From contig NZ_RDBP01000012.1 of the NCBI RefSeq assembly GCF_008042045.1, positions 2,686,716-2,719,821 on the forward strand: a stretch of DNA of 33,106 nucleotides. Reading direction: 5' to 3'. The notes under the pieces were generated by a model, which worked only from the letters and a program-made list of their open reading frames with translations, had not been told where the DNA came from and searched no databases. Below are positions 17,819-25,253 of this stretch, one piece after another (position 1 is the stretch's first letter; every line of letters starts with the position of its first letter). Origin of the DNA: Streptomyces sp. T39. GTDB taxonomy: Bacteria; Actinomycetota; Actinomycetes; Streptomycetales; Streptomycetaceae. The translations under genes and the position numbers were made by a program.

Positions 17819-19264
17819 ATGCAGAACAGCGCGACCCCCACGGTCGACGCGCCACCCAACAGAGACGGTGGCCCGCTCGACCGGTTCTTCCGCATCACCG
17901 AACGCGGCTCGACCATCGGCCGTGAGATACGTGGTGGATTCGCCACGTTCTTCACGATGGCGTACATCCTGGTGCTCAACCCGATCATCCTGAGCAGTGC
18001 CAAGGACAAGTTCGGCGACCAGCTCGACGCCGGCCAGTTGGTGACCGCAACCGCCCTGGTGGCCGCGGTCATGACCATCATCATGGGCGTCGGCGGCAAC
18101 CTGCCGCTGGCCCTCGCCGCCGGTCTCGGCATCAACGCCGTCGTCGCCTTCCAGGTCGCCCCGCTGATGGCCTGGGACGACGCCATGGGCCTCATCGTGC
18201 TCGAAGGTCTGCTGATCTGCGTGCTGGTCGTGACCGGCCTGCGCGAGGCGGTCATGCACGCCATCCCGCAACCACTCAAGCAGGCCATCAGCGTCGGCAT
18301 CGGCCTCTTCATCGCCTTCATCGGCTTCGTGGACGCCGGCTTCGTCACCCGTATCCCGGACGTCGCCAACACCACCGTGCCCGTGCAGCTCGGCACCGGC
18401 ACGCTCACCGGCTGGCCCATGCTCGTCTTCTGCCTGGGCGTGCTCCTGACGATCGTCCTGCTCGCCCGCAAGGTGAAGGGCGCCATCCTCATCAGCATCG
18501 TCGTGATGACGGTCCTCGCCGTGATCGTCAACGCCGTCGCCGACATCAAGTCCTGGGGTCTGACCACGCCGTCCCTGCCCGACGAGATCTTCGCGGCGCC
18601 GGACTTCGGGCTGCTGGGCAACTTCGACCTGTTCGGCGCGTTCGGTCAGGTCAGTGTGCTGACGGTCGTCCTGATCGTCTTCACCCTGATCCTCTCGGAC
18701 TTCTTCGACACCATGGGCACCGTCGTCGGCGTCACCGCGGAGGCCGGACTGCTCGACGAGCGCGGTCAGGTCCCGGGTCTCGGCCGTGTGCTGCTGATCG
18801 ACGGCGCGGCCGCCGTCGCCGGTGGCGCGTCCTCTTCCTCGTCCGCCACCACCTACATCGAGTCCGCGGCGGGTGTCGGTGAAGGCGCGCGGACCGGCTT
18901 CGCCAACATCATCACCGGCGGTGTGTTCGCGCTGGCGCTGTTCCTCGCGCCGCTGCTGACGATCGTGCCGATGCAGGCCGCGGCCCCGGCCCTCGTCGCG
19001 GTCGGCTTCCTGATGATGACGCAGGTCAAGCACATCGAGTGGGACCGCTACGAGGTCGCCGTCCCCGCGTTCCTCACCATCGTCGTCATGCCGTTCACCT
19101 ACTCGATCACCAACGGCATCGGCGCCGGCTTCATCGCCTACGTCGTCATCAAGGCGTGCCTGGGCAAGGCGCGCGAGGTGCACTGGCTGCTGTGGGGCAC
19201 CGCGGCGCTCTTCCTCGTCTACTTCGCCATCGACCCGGTGGAGCAGCTGCTCGGCATGAAGTGA
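17819..19264 (+). CDS. NCS2-family purine permease, AzgA type, 481 aa
   Basis: Inner-membrane, proton-coupled importer; AzgA-type members carry hypoxanthine, guanine and adenine. The start MQNSATP at ATG 17819 has AGGAGA seven bases upstream. Family features: ERGSTIGREIRGGFATFFTMAYILVLNP leads into TM1, LPLALAAGLGINAVVAF is TM3, ISVGIGLFIAFIGFVDAGFV the middle, SDFFDTMGTVVGVTAEAGL the substrate-site TM8 with the conserved Asp-Phe-Phe-Asp, and SSSSATTYIESAAGVGEGARTGFANI is TM10. About 12-14 hydrophobic segments are visible and the length is normal. It stands alone between its own promoter and a terminator and diverges from the double-HTH regulator. The exact purine cannot be read from the sequence. 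Confidence 0.92.
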   Translation: MQNSATPTVDAPPNRDGGPLDRFFRITERGSTIGREIRGGFATFFTMAYILVLNPIILSSAKDKFGDQLDAGQLVTATALVAAVMTIIMGVGGNLPLALAAGLGINAVVAFQVAPLMAWDDAMGLIVLEGLLICVLVVTGLREAVMHAIPQPLKQAISVGIGLFIAFIGFVDAGFVTRIPDVANTTVPVQLGTGTLTGWPMLVFCLGVLLTIVLLARKVKGAILISIVVMTVLAVIVNAVADIKSWGLTTPSLPDEIFAAPDFGLLGNFDLFGAFGQVSVLTVVLIVFTLILSDFFDTMGTVVGVTAEAGLLDERGQVPGLGRVLLIDGAAAVAGGASSSSSATTYIESAAGVGEGARTGFANIITGGVFALALFLAPLLTIVPMQAAAPALVAVGFLMMTQVKHIEWDRYEVAVPAFLTIVVMPFTYSITNGIGAGFIAYVVIKACLGKAREVHWLLWGTAALFLVYFAIDPVEQLLGMK

Positions 19265-19317
19265 CCTGACCGCCGCCGGCGGCCCCCGCGGGGGTCCGTC
19301 CGGTCCGTCGGGAGGGC

Positions 19318-19352
19318 GAGGACCGTCCCCGGTGTCACCGGGGACGGTCCTC
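19318..19352. terminator. Shared terminator overlapping the kinase 3' end
   Basis: Near-palindrome with 17-bp arms (19318-19334 and 19336-19352) around a single central base; in RNA the inner three pairs would open as a 7-base loop. It starts 54 bases after the permease stop, and its right arm is also the last codons of the minus-strand kinase, whose TGA begins at the centre. It should terminate both convergent units. Confidence 0.85.
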
Positions 19353-20879
19353 CTCGTTCTCCACGTCCGTGACGACCGTCTTCGACGCCAGACGGCCGTC
19401 CTTGAAGCAGAGCCGGTACGCCGGTGTGGTCTCGTACCTCTCCGCCCGGTAGTACTCGCAGGACCCCGCCCCCGCCGGTTCCGGCTCGACGCCCGCGGGC
19501 GGGCCGTCCAGGGACAGCCGGGGGAGACGGCGCAGGACGTCGGCGCGGGTGTCGCCGACGCGCAGGGCGTCGTACTGCGCCGGGTCCATCACCGTGCGGG
19601 AGTCGCTCCAGAAGCGGAAGCCCAGGATCAGCAGGGCGAGCGCCAGCCCGGCGGCGAGCGGGACGGTGACGGCCTGGAGGAGGTTGCGGCGCACCCGGCG
19701 CCGGGCGTCGTGGAGTTCGCCGGCCGTGGTGGGTGCGGGTGCCGCGGGGAGGGCGCCGGCCGTCAGCGGGAGCCGGGCGGTGACGGTGAAGCCGCCGTCG
19801 CCGGGGCCGTGGGCGAGGGTGCCGCCGGCCAGGCGCACGCGTTCGTCGAGACCGATCAGGCCCGTGCCTCCGGAGACGGCCGGCGGGGTCCGGGCGGCTC
19901 CGGGGCCGCTCGTGACGGTGACGGTGACGGCGCCCGCCGCGTACGCCACGGACACCCGCACCGGCGCGCCCGGCGCGTGCTTGGCCGCGTTGGTCAGGGA
20001 TTCCTGGACCACCCGGTGGACCGCCAGGGCCGTCATCGGCGGCGGCGGTGCCGGGGCGGCGTTCTCGTCCAGGGTGACGTCGAGGCCCGCGTCCCGGGCC
20101 CGTTCGACGAGGGCGGCCACGGTCTCCCCGTTCGGCGCGGTCGGCGCCGGGGCGCCGTCCTCGCGGAGCACGCCGACGATGTCGCGCAGCCGGCCCGTCG
20201 CGTCGGCGGCCGCCTGACGGAGCTCGCGCGCCGCCTGCCGCTGCCGCTCGCCGAGGCTCGCGTCGACCTCCAGGGCCGCGGCCCGGACCGCGATCAGGGA
20301 CAGGTCGTGGCCGAGGGAGTCGTGCATGTCCCCGGCGATGCGGGAGCGTTCACGCAGCCGTTCGCGGTCGGCGGCGGCCTCGCGTTCGCGTTCCATGTGC
20401 TCGGCCAGCCGCCAGCCCGTCGAGACCAGCTGGGCGTACTGGCGGACGTAGCGGCCGGACAGCCACGGGACGACGACCACCAGCAGCAGGGTGACCAGAA
20501 GGGCGAACCAGCTCCACAGATCGCTGAGGGCCAGGCACAGGGCGAGCCCGGCCGCCGCGACGGTGGCGAAGGTGAGCAGCGCCGGGCGGGCCGTGGCGGT
20601 GCGCCTGCCGGAGAGGTAGCCGAAGGCGGCCATGGCCGGGGCGTAGGACGCGGTGAACAGCTCGGGCGTCTGCCAGGCGCTGAGCACGACGGCGATGCCG
20701 AGGGACACCAGGGGCGCGCCGCGGCACAGCAGCACGGCGACGCCCAGGAGCGGGACGCCCGCCGCGACCCACCACCACGAGCCGCCGTCGTTCGGGTCGG
20801 AGCGCAGCAGGACGCAGAGGGCGAGCACCGCCCACAGCGCCAGGTCGGCGAGTACTTCGCGGGTGTTCTCTCTGCGCAT
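19335..20879 (-). CDS. NarL-family sensor histidine kinase with extra C-terminal anchored domain, 514 aa
   Basis: The N-terminal 140 residues hold about five membrane segments with short loops. A coiled linker (EHMEREREAAADRERLRERS) leads to the HisKA_3 dimerisation motif IAGDMHDSLGHDLSLIA, with His186 the phosphorylation site. The ATPase has its N-box in VVQESLTNAAKHA (Asn297) and a G2 box GGTGLIGLDERV; the usual DxGxG is TSGPG, so the adenine-binding Asp appears replaced. Unusually, after the kinase a further membrane segment (399-421) is followed by about 90 residues: YDALRVGDTRADVLRRLP, then CEYYRAE and YRLCFKDGRLASK, resembling SmpA/BLIP-like folds, with Cys474 and Cys491 able to pair. 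This part should face outside. It is last in the RR/Clp-N/kinase set, 61 bases after the Clp-N gene. The likely partner is the regulator at 21738. Confidence 0.88.
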   Translation of the reverse strand: MRRENTREVLADLALWAVLALCVLLRSDPNDGGSWWWVAAGVPLLGVAVLLCRGAPLVSLGIAVVLSAWQTPELFTASYAPAMAAFGYLSGRRTATARPALLTFATVAAAGLALCLALSDLWSWFALLVTLLLVVVVPWLSGRYVRQYAQLVSTGWRLAEHMEREREAAADRERLRERSRIAGDMHDSLGHDLSLIAVRAAALEVDASLGERQRQAARELRQAAADATGRLRDIVGVLREDGAPAPTAPNGETVAALVERARDAGLDVTLDENAAPAPPPPMTALAVHRVVQESLTNAAKHAPGAPVRVSVAYAAGAVTVTVTSGPGAARTPPAVSGGTGLIGLDERVRLAGGTLAHGPGDGGFTVTARLPLTAGALPAAPAPTTAGELHDARRRVRRNLLQAVTVPLAAGLALALLILGFRFWSDSRTVMDPAQYDALRVGDTRADVLRRLPRLSLDGPPAGVEPEPAGAGSCEYYRAERYETTPAYRLCFKDGRLASKTVVTDVENEEDRPR

Positions 20880-20940
20880 GCCCCCACCCTGTCAGGGACC
20901 CCGCGCCCGGGGCCCCCGACGAAAGTGGGGGATCGGCCGG

Positions 20941-21687
20941 CTACTGCTGCTGCTTCGCCGCCATGAACGCCGCGAGGGTGTCGGTGAGCCACTGCTCGGC
21001 GGCGTCCTTGCCGACGCCGAGCGACGCCAGCGGACCGCTGCCGTCCTCCGCCTCCAGCAGGGCGAGCAGGATGTGTTCGGTGCCGATGTAGTTGTGCCCG
21101 AGGCGCAGTGCCTCACGGAAGGTCAGTTCCAGCACCTTGCGGGCGCGCGCGTCGTACGGGGCGATCTCCGGGAGTTCGTCGGCTGCCGGCGGGAGCGCGG
21201 CGCCGGCCGAGGCGCGGATCGCCTCCGGGTCGGCGCCCTGGGCGGCGAGCGCCTTCACGGCGAGGCCGTCGGGCTCGGCGAGCAGGCCGAGGACGAGGTG
21301 CTCGGGGCCGACGAGGGCGTTGCGGGCCGCGAGGGCCTCGTTGGCGGCCGCCGCGACGACGTTCCTGGCCCGGGGGGTGAAGCGGGCGAAGCCCTGGCTC
21401 GGGTCGAGGTCGAGCGGCTGGTCGGACTGCTTGGTGACGAACCGCTTCTGGGCGGCCTGCTTGGTGACCCCCATCGAGGTGCCGATCTCGGTCCAGGAGG
21501 CGCCGGAGCGGCGTGCCTGGTCCACGAAGTGGCCGATGAGGTGGTCGGCGATGTCGCCGAGGTGGTCCGCCGCGATGACCGCGTCGGACAGCTGGTCGAG
21601 AGGCTGGGAGTGGGCCTTCTTGATGGCTTCGATCAGATCGTCGAGCCGCACGGGGTGCGTGAGACGCACGGGGTCGGTGTCCGTCAT
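20941..21687 (-). CDS. Helix-turn-helix plus double Clp-N domain protein, 248 aa
   Basis: Residues 15-60 are helical. Residues 57-84 (ARRSGASWTEIGTSMGVTKQAAQKRF) form a clear helix-turn-helix. Two Clp-N repeats follow: FTPRARNVVAAAANEALAA with VGPEHLVLGLL (103-165) and YDARARKVLELTFREALRLG with IGTEHILLALLE (178-245). There is no AAA+ ATPase, so it is not a Clp chaperone. In ClpA/ClpC the Clp-N part binds adaptors or substrates; here it is probably a sensor or protein-binding part of a DNA-binding regulator. The ATG at 21687 has no Shine-Dalgarno and sits where transcription is predicted to begin. The promoter is covered by GGTTG-type half-sites, so autoregulation is likely. It lies between the genes of a two-component pair and ends with Gln-rich AAKQQQ. 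Confidence 0.88.
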   Translation of the reverse strand: MTDTDPVRLTHPVRLDDLIEAIKKAHSQPLDQLSDAVIAADHLGDIADHLIGHFVDQARRSGASWTEIGTSMGVTKQAAQKRFVTKQSDQPLDLDPSQGFARFTPRARNVVAAAANEALAARNALVGPEHLVLGLLAEPDGLAVKALAAQGADPEAIRASAGAALPPAADELPEIAPYDARARKVLELTFREALRLGHNYIGTEHILLALLEAEDGSGPLASLGVGKDAAEQWLTDTLAAFMAAKQQQ

Positions 21688-21690
21688 GCG

Positions 21691-21735
21691 ACAACCTTAG
21701 GTTGACGCCCATGGCATCGTCAACCCGTGGTTGAC
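21691..21735 (-). promoter_or_regulatory. Leaderless promoter and repeated GGTTGAC operator of the Clp-N gene
   Basis: On the minus strand TTGACG (21723-21718), an 18-base spacer and TAAGGT (21699-21694) form a good HrdB-type promoter. The start point seven bases on is the A of the ATG at 21687, so the mRNA should be leaderless. Four half-sites lie in the 45 bases: CAACC 21692-21696, GGTTGAC 21700-21706, GTCAACC 21719-21725 and GGTTGAC 21729-21735. The first two make the palindrome CAACCTTAGGTTG over the -10, and the third covers the -35. Confidence 0.75.
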
Positions 21736-21737
21736 GA

Positions 21738-22400
21738 TCATGCGGAGGGCTCCTCCACCAGCCCCGCCTCGTACGCGAGGATCGCGAGCCGTACCCGGTT
21801 GCGCAGCCCCGACCTCCCCAGCACGGCGCTGACATGGGCCTTGACCGTGCTCTCCACGACATGCAGCCGCGCGGCGATCTCCGCGTTCGACAGCCCCGCG
21901 CCGACCAGCGCGACCACCTCCCGCTCCCGTCCCGTCAGCGGCTCCAGCGCCGCCCGTGCCGCGGCGCCGCGGGTCAGGCGGTCCGTGCCCAGACGGTCGA
22001 TGACCCGGCGGGCGATCACGGGGGAGAGGAACGCGGCGCCCTCGGTCACGGCCCGCACCCCCGCGATCAGCTCGCGCGGGTCCCCGGACTTGAGGAGGAA
22101 GCCTGCCGCGCCGCAGCCGAGCGCCCGGTCGATGTACTCGTCCTCGGAGAACGTCGTCAGCATCACGACGGCGGTCTCCGGCGCCGCCCGGCGCAGCTCC
22201 TCGGCCGCCGCCAGACCGTCCAGGCGGGGCATCCGGACGTCCAGCAGGGCGACGTCCGGCCGGTGGGCGAGGGCGAGGGCCACCGCCTCCCGGCCGTCGG
22301 CGGCCTCCGCGACCACCTCGATCCCGGGATCCGCGCCGAGCACCGCCCGTACGCCGGCCCGCATCAGCGCCTCGTCGTCGGCCAGCAGCACCCTGATCAT
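21738..22400 (-). CDS. NarL/LuxR-family response regulator, 220 aa
   Basis: The receiver domain (1-120) has the acidic pair Asp8/Asp9 (VLLADDEALM), phospho-acceptor Asp54 (VALLDVRMP), Thr82/83 (MLTTFSEDEY) and Lys104 (FLLKSG). The C-terminal LuxR helix-turn-helix is LTGREREVVALVGAGLSNAEIAARLHVVESTVKAHVSAVL. It acts as a phosphorylation-dependent transcription factor. It is upstream of the Clp-N and kinase genes on the same strand; the kinase 3' of it is the natural partner, although the Clp-N gene with its own promoter lies between. The ATG at 22400 has only a weak ribosome binding site. A TACAGT eight bases upstream could be a -10 for a nearly leaderless mRNA, but no -35 is seen. Its targets are unknown. 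Confidence 0.92.
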   Translation of the reverse strand: MIRVLLADDEALMRAGVRAVLGADPGIEVVAEAADGREAVALALAHRPDVALLDVRMPRLDGLAAAEELRRAAPETAVVMLTTFSEDEYIDRALGCGAAGFLLKSGDPRELIAGVRAVTEGAAFLSPVIARRVIDRLGTDRLTRGAAARAALEPLTGREREVVALVGAGLSNAEIAARLHVVESTVKAHVSAVLGRSGLRNRVRLAILAYEAGLVEEPSA

Positions 22401-22428
22401 CCGGTCACTGTACGACGGGACGGCGCGC

Positions 22429-22463
22429 GGCCGCCCGGGGTGCGTGGGGCGCCCCGGGCGGCC
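22429..22463 (-). terminator. Terminator of the M4 protease gene
   Basis: Perfect 12-bp GC stem (22429-22440 with 22452-22463) with an 11-base loop, 57 bases downstream of the protease stop on the minus strand and 29 bases upstream of the next minus-strand gene. No T-run. Confidence 0.65.
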
Positions 22464-22519
22464 GGTTCCTCGGTGGTGTGCGGTGTGGCTCAGCCGTGCT
22501 CAGCCGGTGTGACGCCGGC

Positions 22520-24538
22520 TCAGAAGGTGAGCTTCCAGCTGTTGATGTAGCCCGTGTCGTAGCGGGCCACGTCCTGCACCCGCAGCTTCCAGGCGCCGTT
22601 GGCCACCTCGCCGGAGGCGTTCACGGTGTACTGCGCCTGGACGTTGTCCGCCGAGTCCGAACTGCTGGAGTTCTTCAGGCGGAAGGCGGTGCCGTCCGGG
22701 GCGACCAGGTCGATCACCAGGTCACCGCGCCAGGTGTGGACGATGTCCACGTCGACCTTCAGCGTGGCCGGGGCGTTGCCGGTGCGGCCGGTCACGTTGA
22801 CCGTGGAGGTCACCGCGGCGCCGGCGTCCGGGATGGCGACATCGGCGGCGTTCTCGAAGACCGTGCCCGGGTCGGGGTTGCCGCCGCCGGGGCGGGCGCC
22901 GACGTTGATGCCGGCCCATGCGTCGGTCACCGACTTGACCTCGGCGCTGCTCGCGCCGTACAGCTCGGTCGCCACGGCGAGGGTGCCGGTGCGGGCGGCC
23001 GCGTAGTTGGTGGTCGAGTTGAACTTGGTGGTCAGCGCCTTGTACCAGATCAGCGCGGCCTTCTCGCGGCCGATGCCGGTGACCGGCAGACCGTCGGAGG
23101 TGGGCGAGTCGTAGTTCACGCCGTTGACCGTCTTCGCGCCGCTGCCCTCGGAGAGCAGGTAGAACCAGTGGTTCGCCGGTCCCGAGGAGTAGTGGACGTC
23201 GATGCTGCCGATGCCGGAGTACCAGTAGTCCTTCGACGAGCCGTCCTTGCTCGGCTTGTCCATGTACCGCAGCGGCGTGCCGTTGCCCCGGATGTCGATC
23301 TTCTCGCCGACCAGGTAGTCGCCCACGTCCGAGCTGTTGTTGGCGTGGAACTCGACGGCCGCGGCGAAGATGTCGCTGGTCGCCTCGTTCAGGCCGCCGG
23401 ACTCGCCGCTGTAGACCAGGCCCGCGGTGTTGGAGGTGACGCCGTGCGTCATCTCGTGCGCGGCGACGTCGATCGACGTCAGCGGCTTGGCGTTGCCCGA
23501 GCCGTCGCCGTACGTCATGCAGAAGCAGCTGTCCTGCCAGAACGCGTTGACGTAGTTGTTGCCGTAGTGGACACGGGAGTAGGCGCCGACGCCGTCGCCC
23601 CGGATGCCCGAACGGCCGTGCACGTTCTTGTAGTAGTCCCACGTCAGCGCGGCGCCGTAGTGGGCGTCCGCGCCGGCCGTCTCCGCGTTGCCCGGGGTGC
23701 CGTCGCCCCAGACGTCGTCGGAGCCCGAGAACAGCGTGCCGGTGCCCGACGTGCCCCGGTTGAGGTTGTTCGTCCTGTGGTTGCCGCGGGTGGTGTCCGT
23801 GAGGGTGTAGGACGGGGCCGTGCCCAGGGTGACCGTGCCGCTGTACTGGGTGTTGCCGGTGCCGTTGTGGACGGCCTGCCACTCGAAGAGCTTCTCGCCG
23901 GTGGCCGCGTCGGTGACCACGTGCAGCTCGTTCGGGGTGCCGTCGTGCTGGAGGCCGCCGACCACCGTCTCGTAGGCGAGCGTGGGGCTGCCCGTGCCCA
24001 TCCAGACCACCTTGCGCGGGGCGCGCTCGGCCTTCGTCGCCTTGGAGCCCTCCGCCTTCGCGGCGCCGAGCGCCTGCTTCTCGGCGGTGGCGGCCGCCAC
24101 GCCGGCGGTGGTGGCGATGCCCTTGAGCTGGGCGCGGTTGGCCTTGGTGACCGCCTCGGTGGTGCCGCCCGCGGACTCGGCGACCACCAGGTCGCCGCCG
24201 AGGACCGGCAGGCCGGCATAGGTGCGCTCGTAGCGGGTGTGCGTGGTGCCGTCGCGGTCCTGCGTGACGTCGCGCACGACGAGCTTCTCCTGGGCGCCCA
24301 GGCCCAGTTCCTTCGCGGTGGCGGCCGTGGTGGCGGTCGCCTCGCGGATCAGCTCGGCACGCTGAGCCGGGGTGAGGCTCTTGGGCAGGGCGCCCGGGTC
24401 GGCCGCGGTCGCCTGTGCGGCCGGGGCGGCCGCGGGGGCCGCGGCGGAGGTGCCGGTCTGGAAGCCGACGGCTATCAGTGCGGCCGACGCGATGAGGGCT
24501 CCGGTCGCGGTGGCGCGACGGCGATGCGTGGGTCTCAC
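22520..24538 (-). CDS. Secreted M4 (thermolysin-like) metalloprotease with P-domain, 672 aa
   Basis: Extracellular zinc endopeptidase. GTG 24538 is preceded by AAGGAG five bases away and opens a signal peptide (VRPTHRRRATATGALIASAA, then a hydrophobic and Ala-rich stretch). An FTP/PepSY-type propeptide follows (HTRYERTYAGLPVLGGDLVV, about residues 80-230). The catalytic domain has the zinc motif HEMTH (His361, Glu362, His365), the third ligand Glu385 in GGLNEATSD, and DVHYSSGPANHWFYLLS with the catalytic His; the 20-residue spacing from His365 to Glu385 equals that in thermolysin. After a Gly/Pro linker (ARPGGGNPDPG), the last 120 residues form a proprotein-convertase P-domain (VDIVHTWRGDLVIDLVAPDG ... 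GYINSWKLTF). The frame is open to 24655, but the start used fits the signal peptide. It is probably monocistronic and used for nutrient scavenging from protein. Confidence 0.95.
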   Translation of the reverse strand: MRPTHRRRATATGALIASAALIAVGFQTGTSAAAPAAAPAAQATAADPGALPKSLTPAQRAELIREATATTAATAKELGLGAQEKLVVRDVTQDRDGTTHTRYERTYAGLPVLGGDLVVAESAGGTTEAVTKANRAQLKGIATTAGVAAATAEKQALGAAKAEGSKATKAERAPRKVVWMGTGSPTLAYETVVGGLQHDGTPNELHVVTDAATGEKLFEWQAVHNGTGNTQYSGTVTLGTAPSYTLTDTTRGNHRTNNLNRGTSGTGTLFSGSDDVWGDGTPGNAETAGADAHYGAALTWDYYKNVHGRSGIRGDGVGAYSRVHYGNNYVNAFWQDSCFCMTYGDGSGNAKPLTSIDVAAHEMTHGVTSNTAGLVYSGESGGLNEATSDIFAAAVEFHANNSSDVGDYLVGEKIDIRGNGTPLRYMDKPSKDGSSKDYWYSGIGSIDVHYSSGPANHWFYLLSEGSGAKTVNGVNYDSPTSDGLPVTGIGREKAALIWYKALTTKFNSTTNYAAARTGTLAVATELYGASSAEVKSVTDAWAGINVGARPGGGNPDPGTVFENAADVAIPDAGAAVTSTVNVTGRTGNAPATLKVDVDIVHTWRGDLVIDLVAPDGTAFRLKNSSSSDSADNVQAQYTVNASGEVANGAWKLRVQDVARYDTGYINSWKLTF

Positions 24539-25208
24539 GCGGACTCCTTCTGCGAGGGGGGTACCGGTCGGCTGGGTCGGGCCGGCCGGGCGTGCAGTGG
24601 GGCATGCGGAGCGTGGAACACGGTGCGGCACGGTGGATCTGGAGCGGTGGAGCACCGTTGCGTGGAACGGGGGAAGAGTGGCAGCCGTGAACGGTTCCTG
24701 TCAGGAGCGCGACAAGAAGTTGGCCGGAAATCGTCCGGTGTCCGATGGCTGGTGTTCGTTAAGCGGACGTTTCGTCGCGTGTGCGGACGGTGTCTCCGGG
24801 ATGTCGCCCCAGGCCGGGGACGAATGGGCCGCGGTGCCCCGCGGGGGCGTCTCGCCATGTGACAGGAGTGTGGAGCGTGGCGTCGCGGCCCGGGGGCGGA
24901 CGCCCCCGGCGCTTGGCCGGATCCAGGCGCCCCCGGCGCACGCCCCGCCCGCCGGAGCGCGTACGTCCGCGCCCGGAGGACCCCGCGTGCCGCCCCCGGA
25001 GGAACACGCGTGCCGCCCCCGGAGGACCCCGCGTGCCGCGCCCGGCGAGGCGTGCCCACCGCGCCCGTCGGGGATGCCCGCACGCCACCTTCTGCCGGAC
25101 GCCGAGCCCGCCCGCCGTCGGCGGAGCCGGTGCGTCCGCGTGCCCGTGGCACGCCCGCCGGGGCGTGTACGTCCGCACCCGCGGGATCACGCCCCCCCGC
25201 GCCTGGGC
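24539..25208. other. Gene-free, very GC-rich spacer
   Basis: The first 230 bases should hold the M4 promoter; the less GC-rich patch near 24714-24776 (TCGTTAAGCGG) is the likeliest zone, without a convincing hexamer pair. From about 24870 to 25208 the sequence is extremely GC-rich, built of short related phrases (GTACGTCCGCGCCCG at 24961 and, with one change, at 25167). Open frames on both strands are Arg/Pro/Gly-rich with no family match. It looks like decayed or expanding non-coding DNA. Confidence 0.6.
24975..25043. repeat. Three tandem copies of a 23-bp unit
   Basis: Copies start at 24975, 24998 and 25021 with the core GGAGGACCCCGCGTGCCGCC. The second copy differs by two bases and the third by one. 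The 23-bp length is not a multiple of three, which argues against a coding repeat. Confidence 0.8.
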
Positions 25209-25247
25209 GGGTCCGCGCCGTCAGCCGTGCGGCGGCGGCGCGGACCC
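25209..25247 (-). terminator. Terminator of the heterodimeric ABC exporter operon
   Basis: Perfect 12-bp stem (25209-25220 with 25236-25247) with a 15-base loop, beginning seven bases after the minus-strand stop at 25254. Confidence 0.7.
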
Positions 25248-25253
25248 GACCCG

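Noticed and set aside
22478..24862. 794-codon plus-strand frame opposite the M4 protease
   Set aside because: Val/Gly/Arg-rich shadow frame antisense to a protease with all catalytic motifs.
24975..25043. Short CRISPR array
   Set aside because: The 23-bp units are directly contiguous with no unique spacers.
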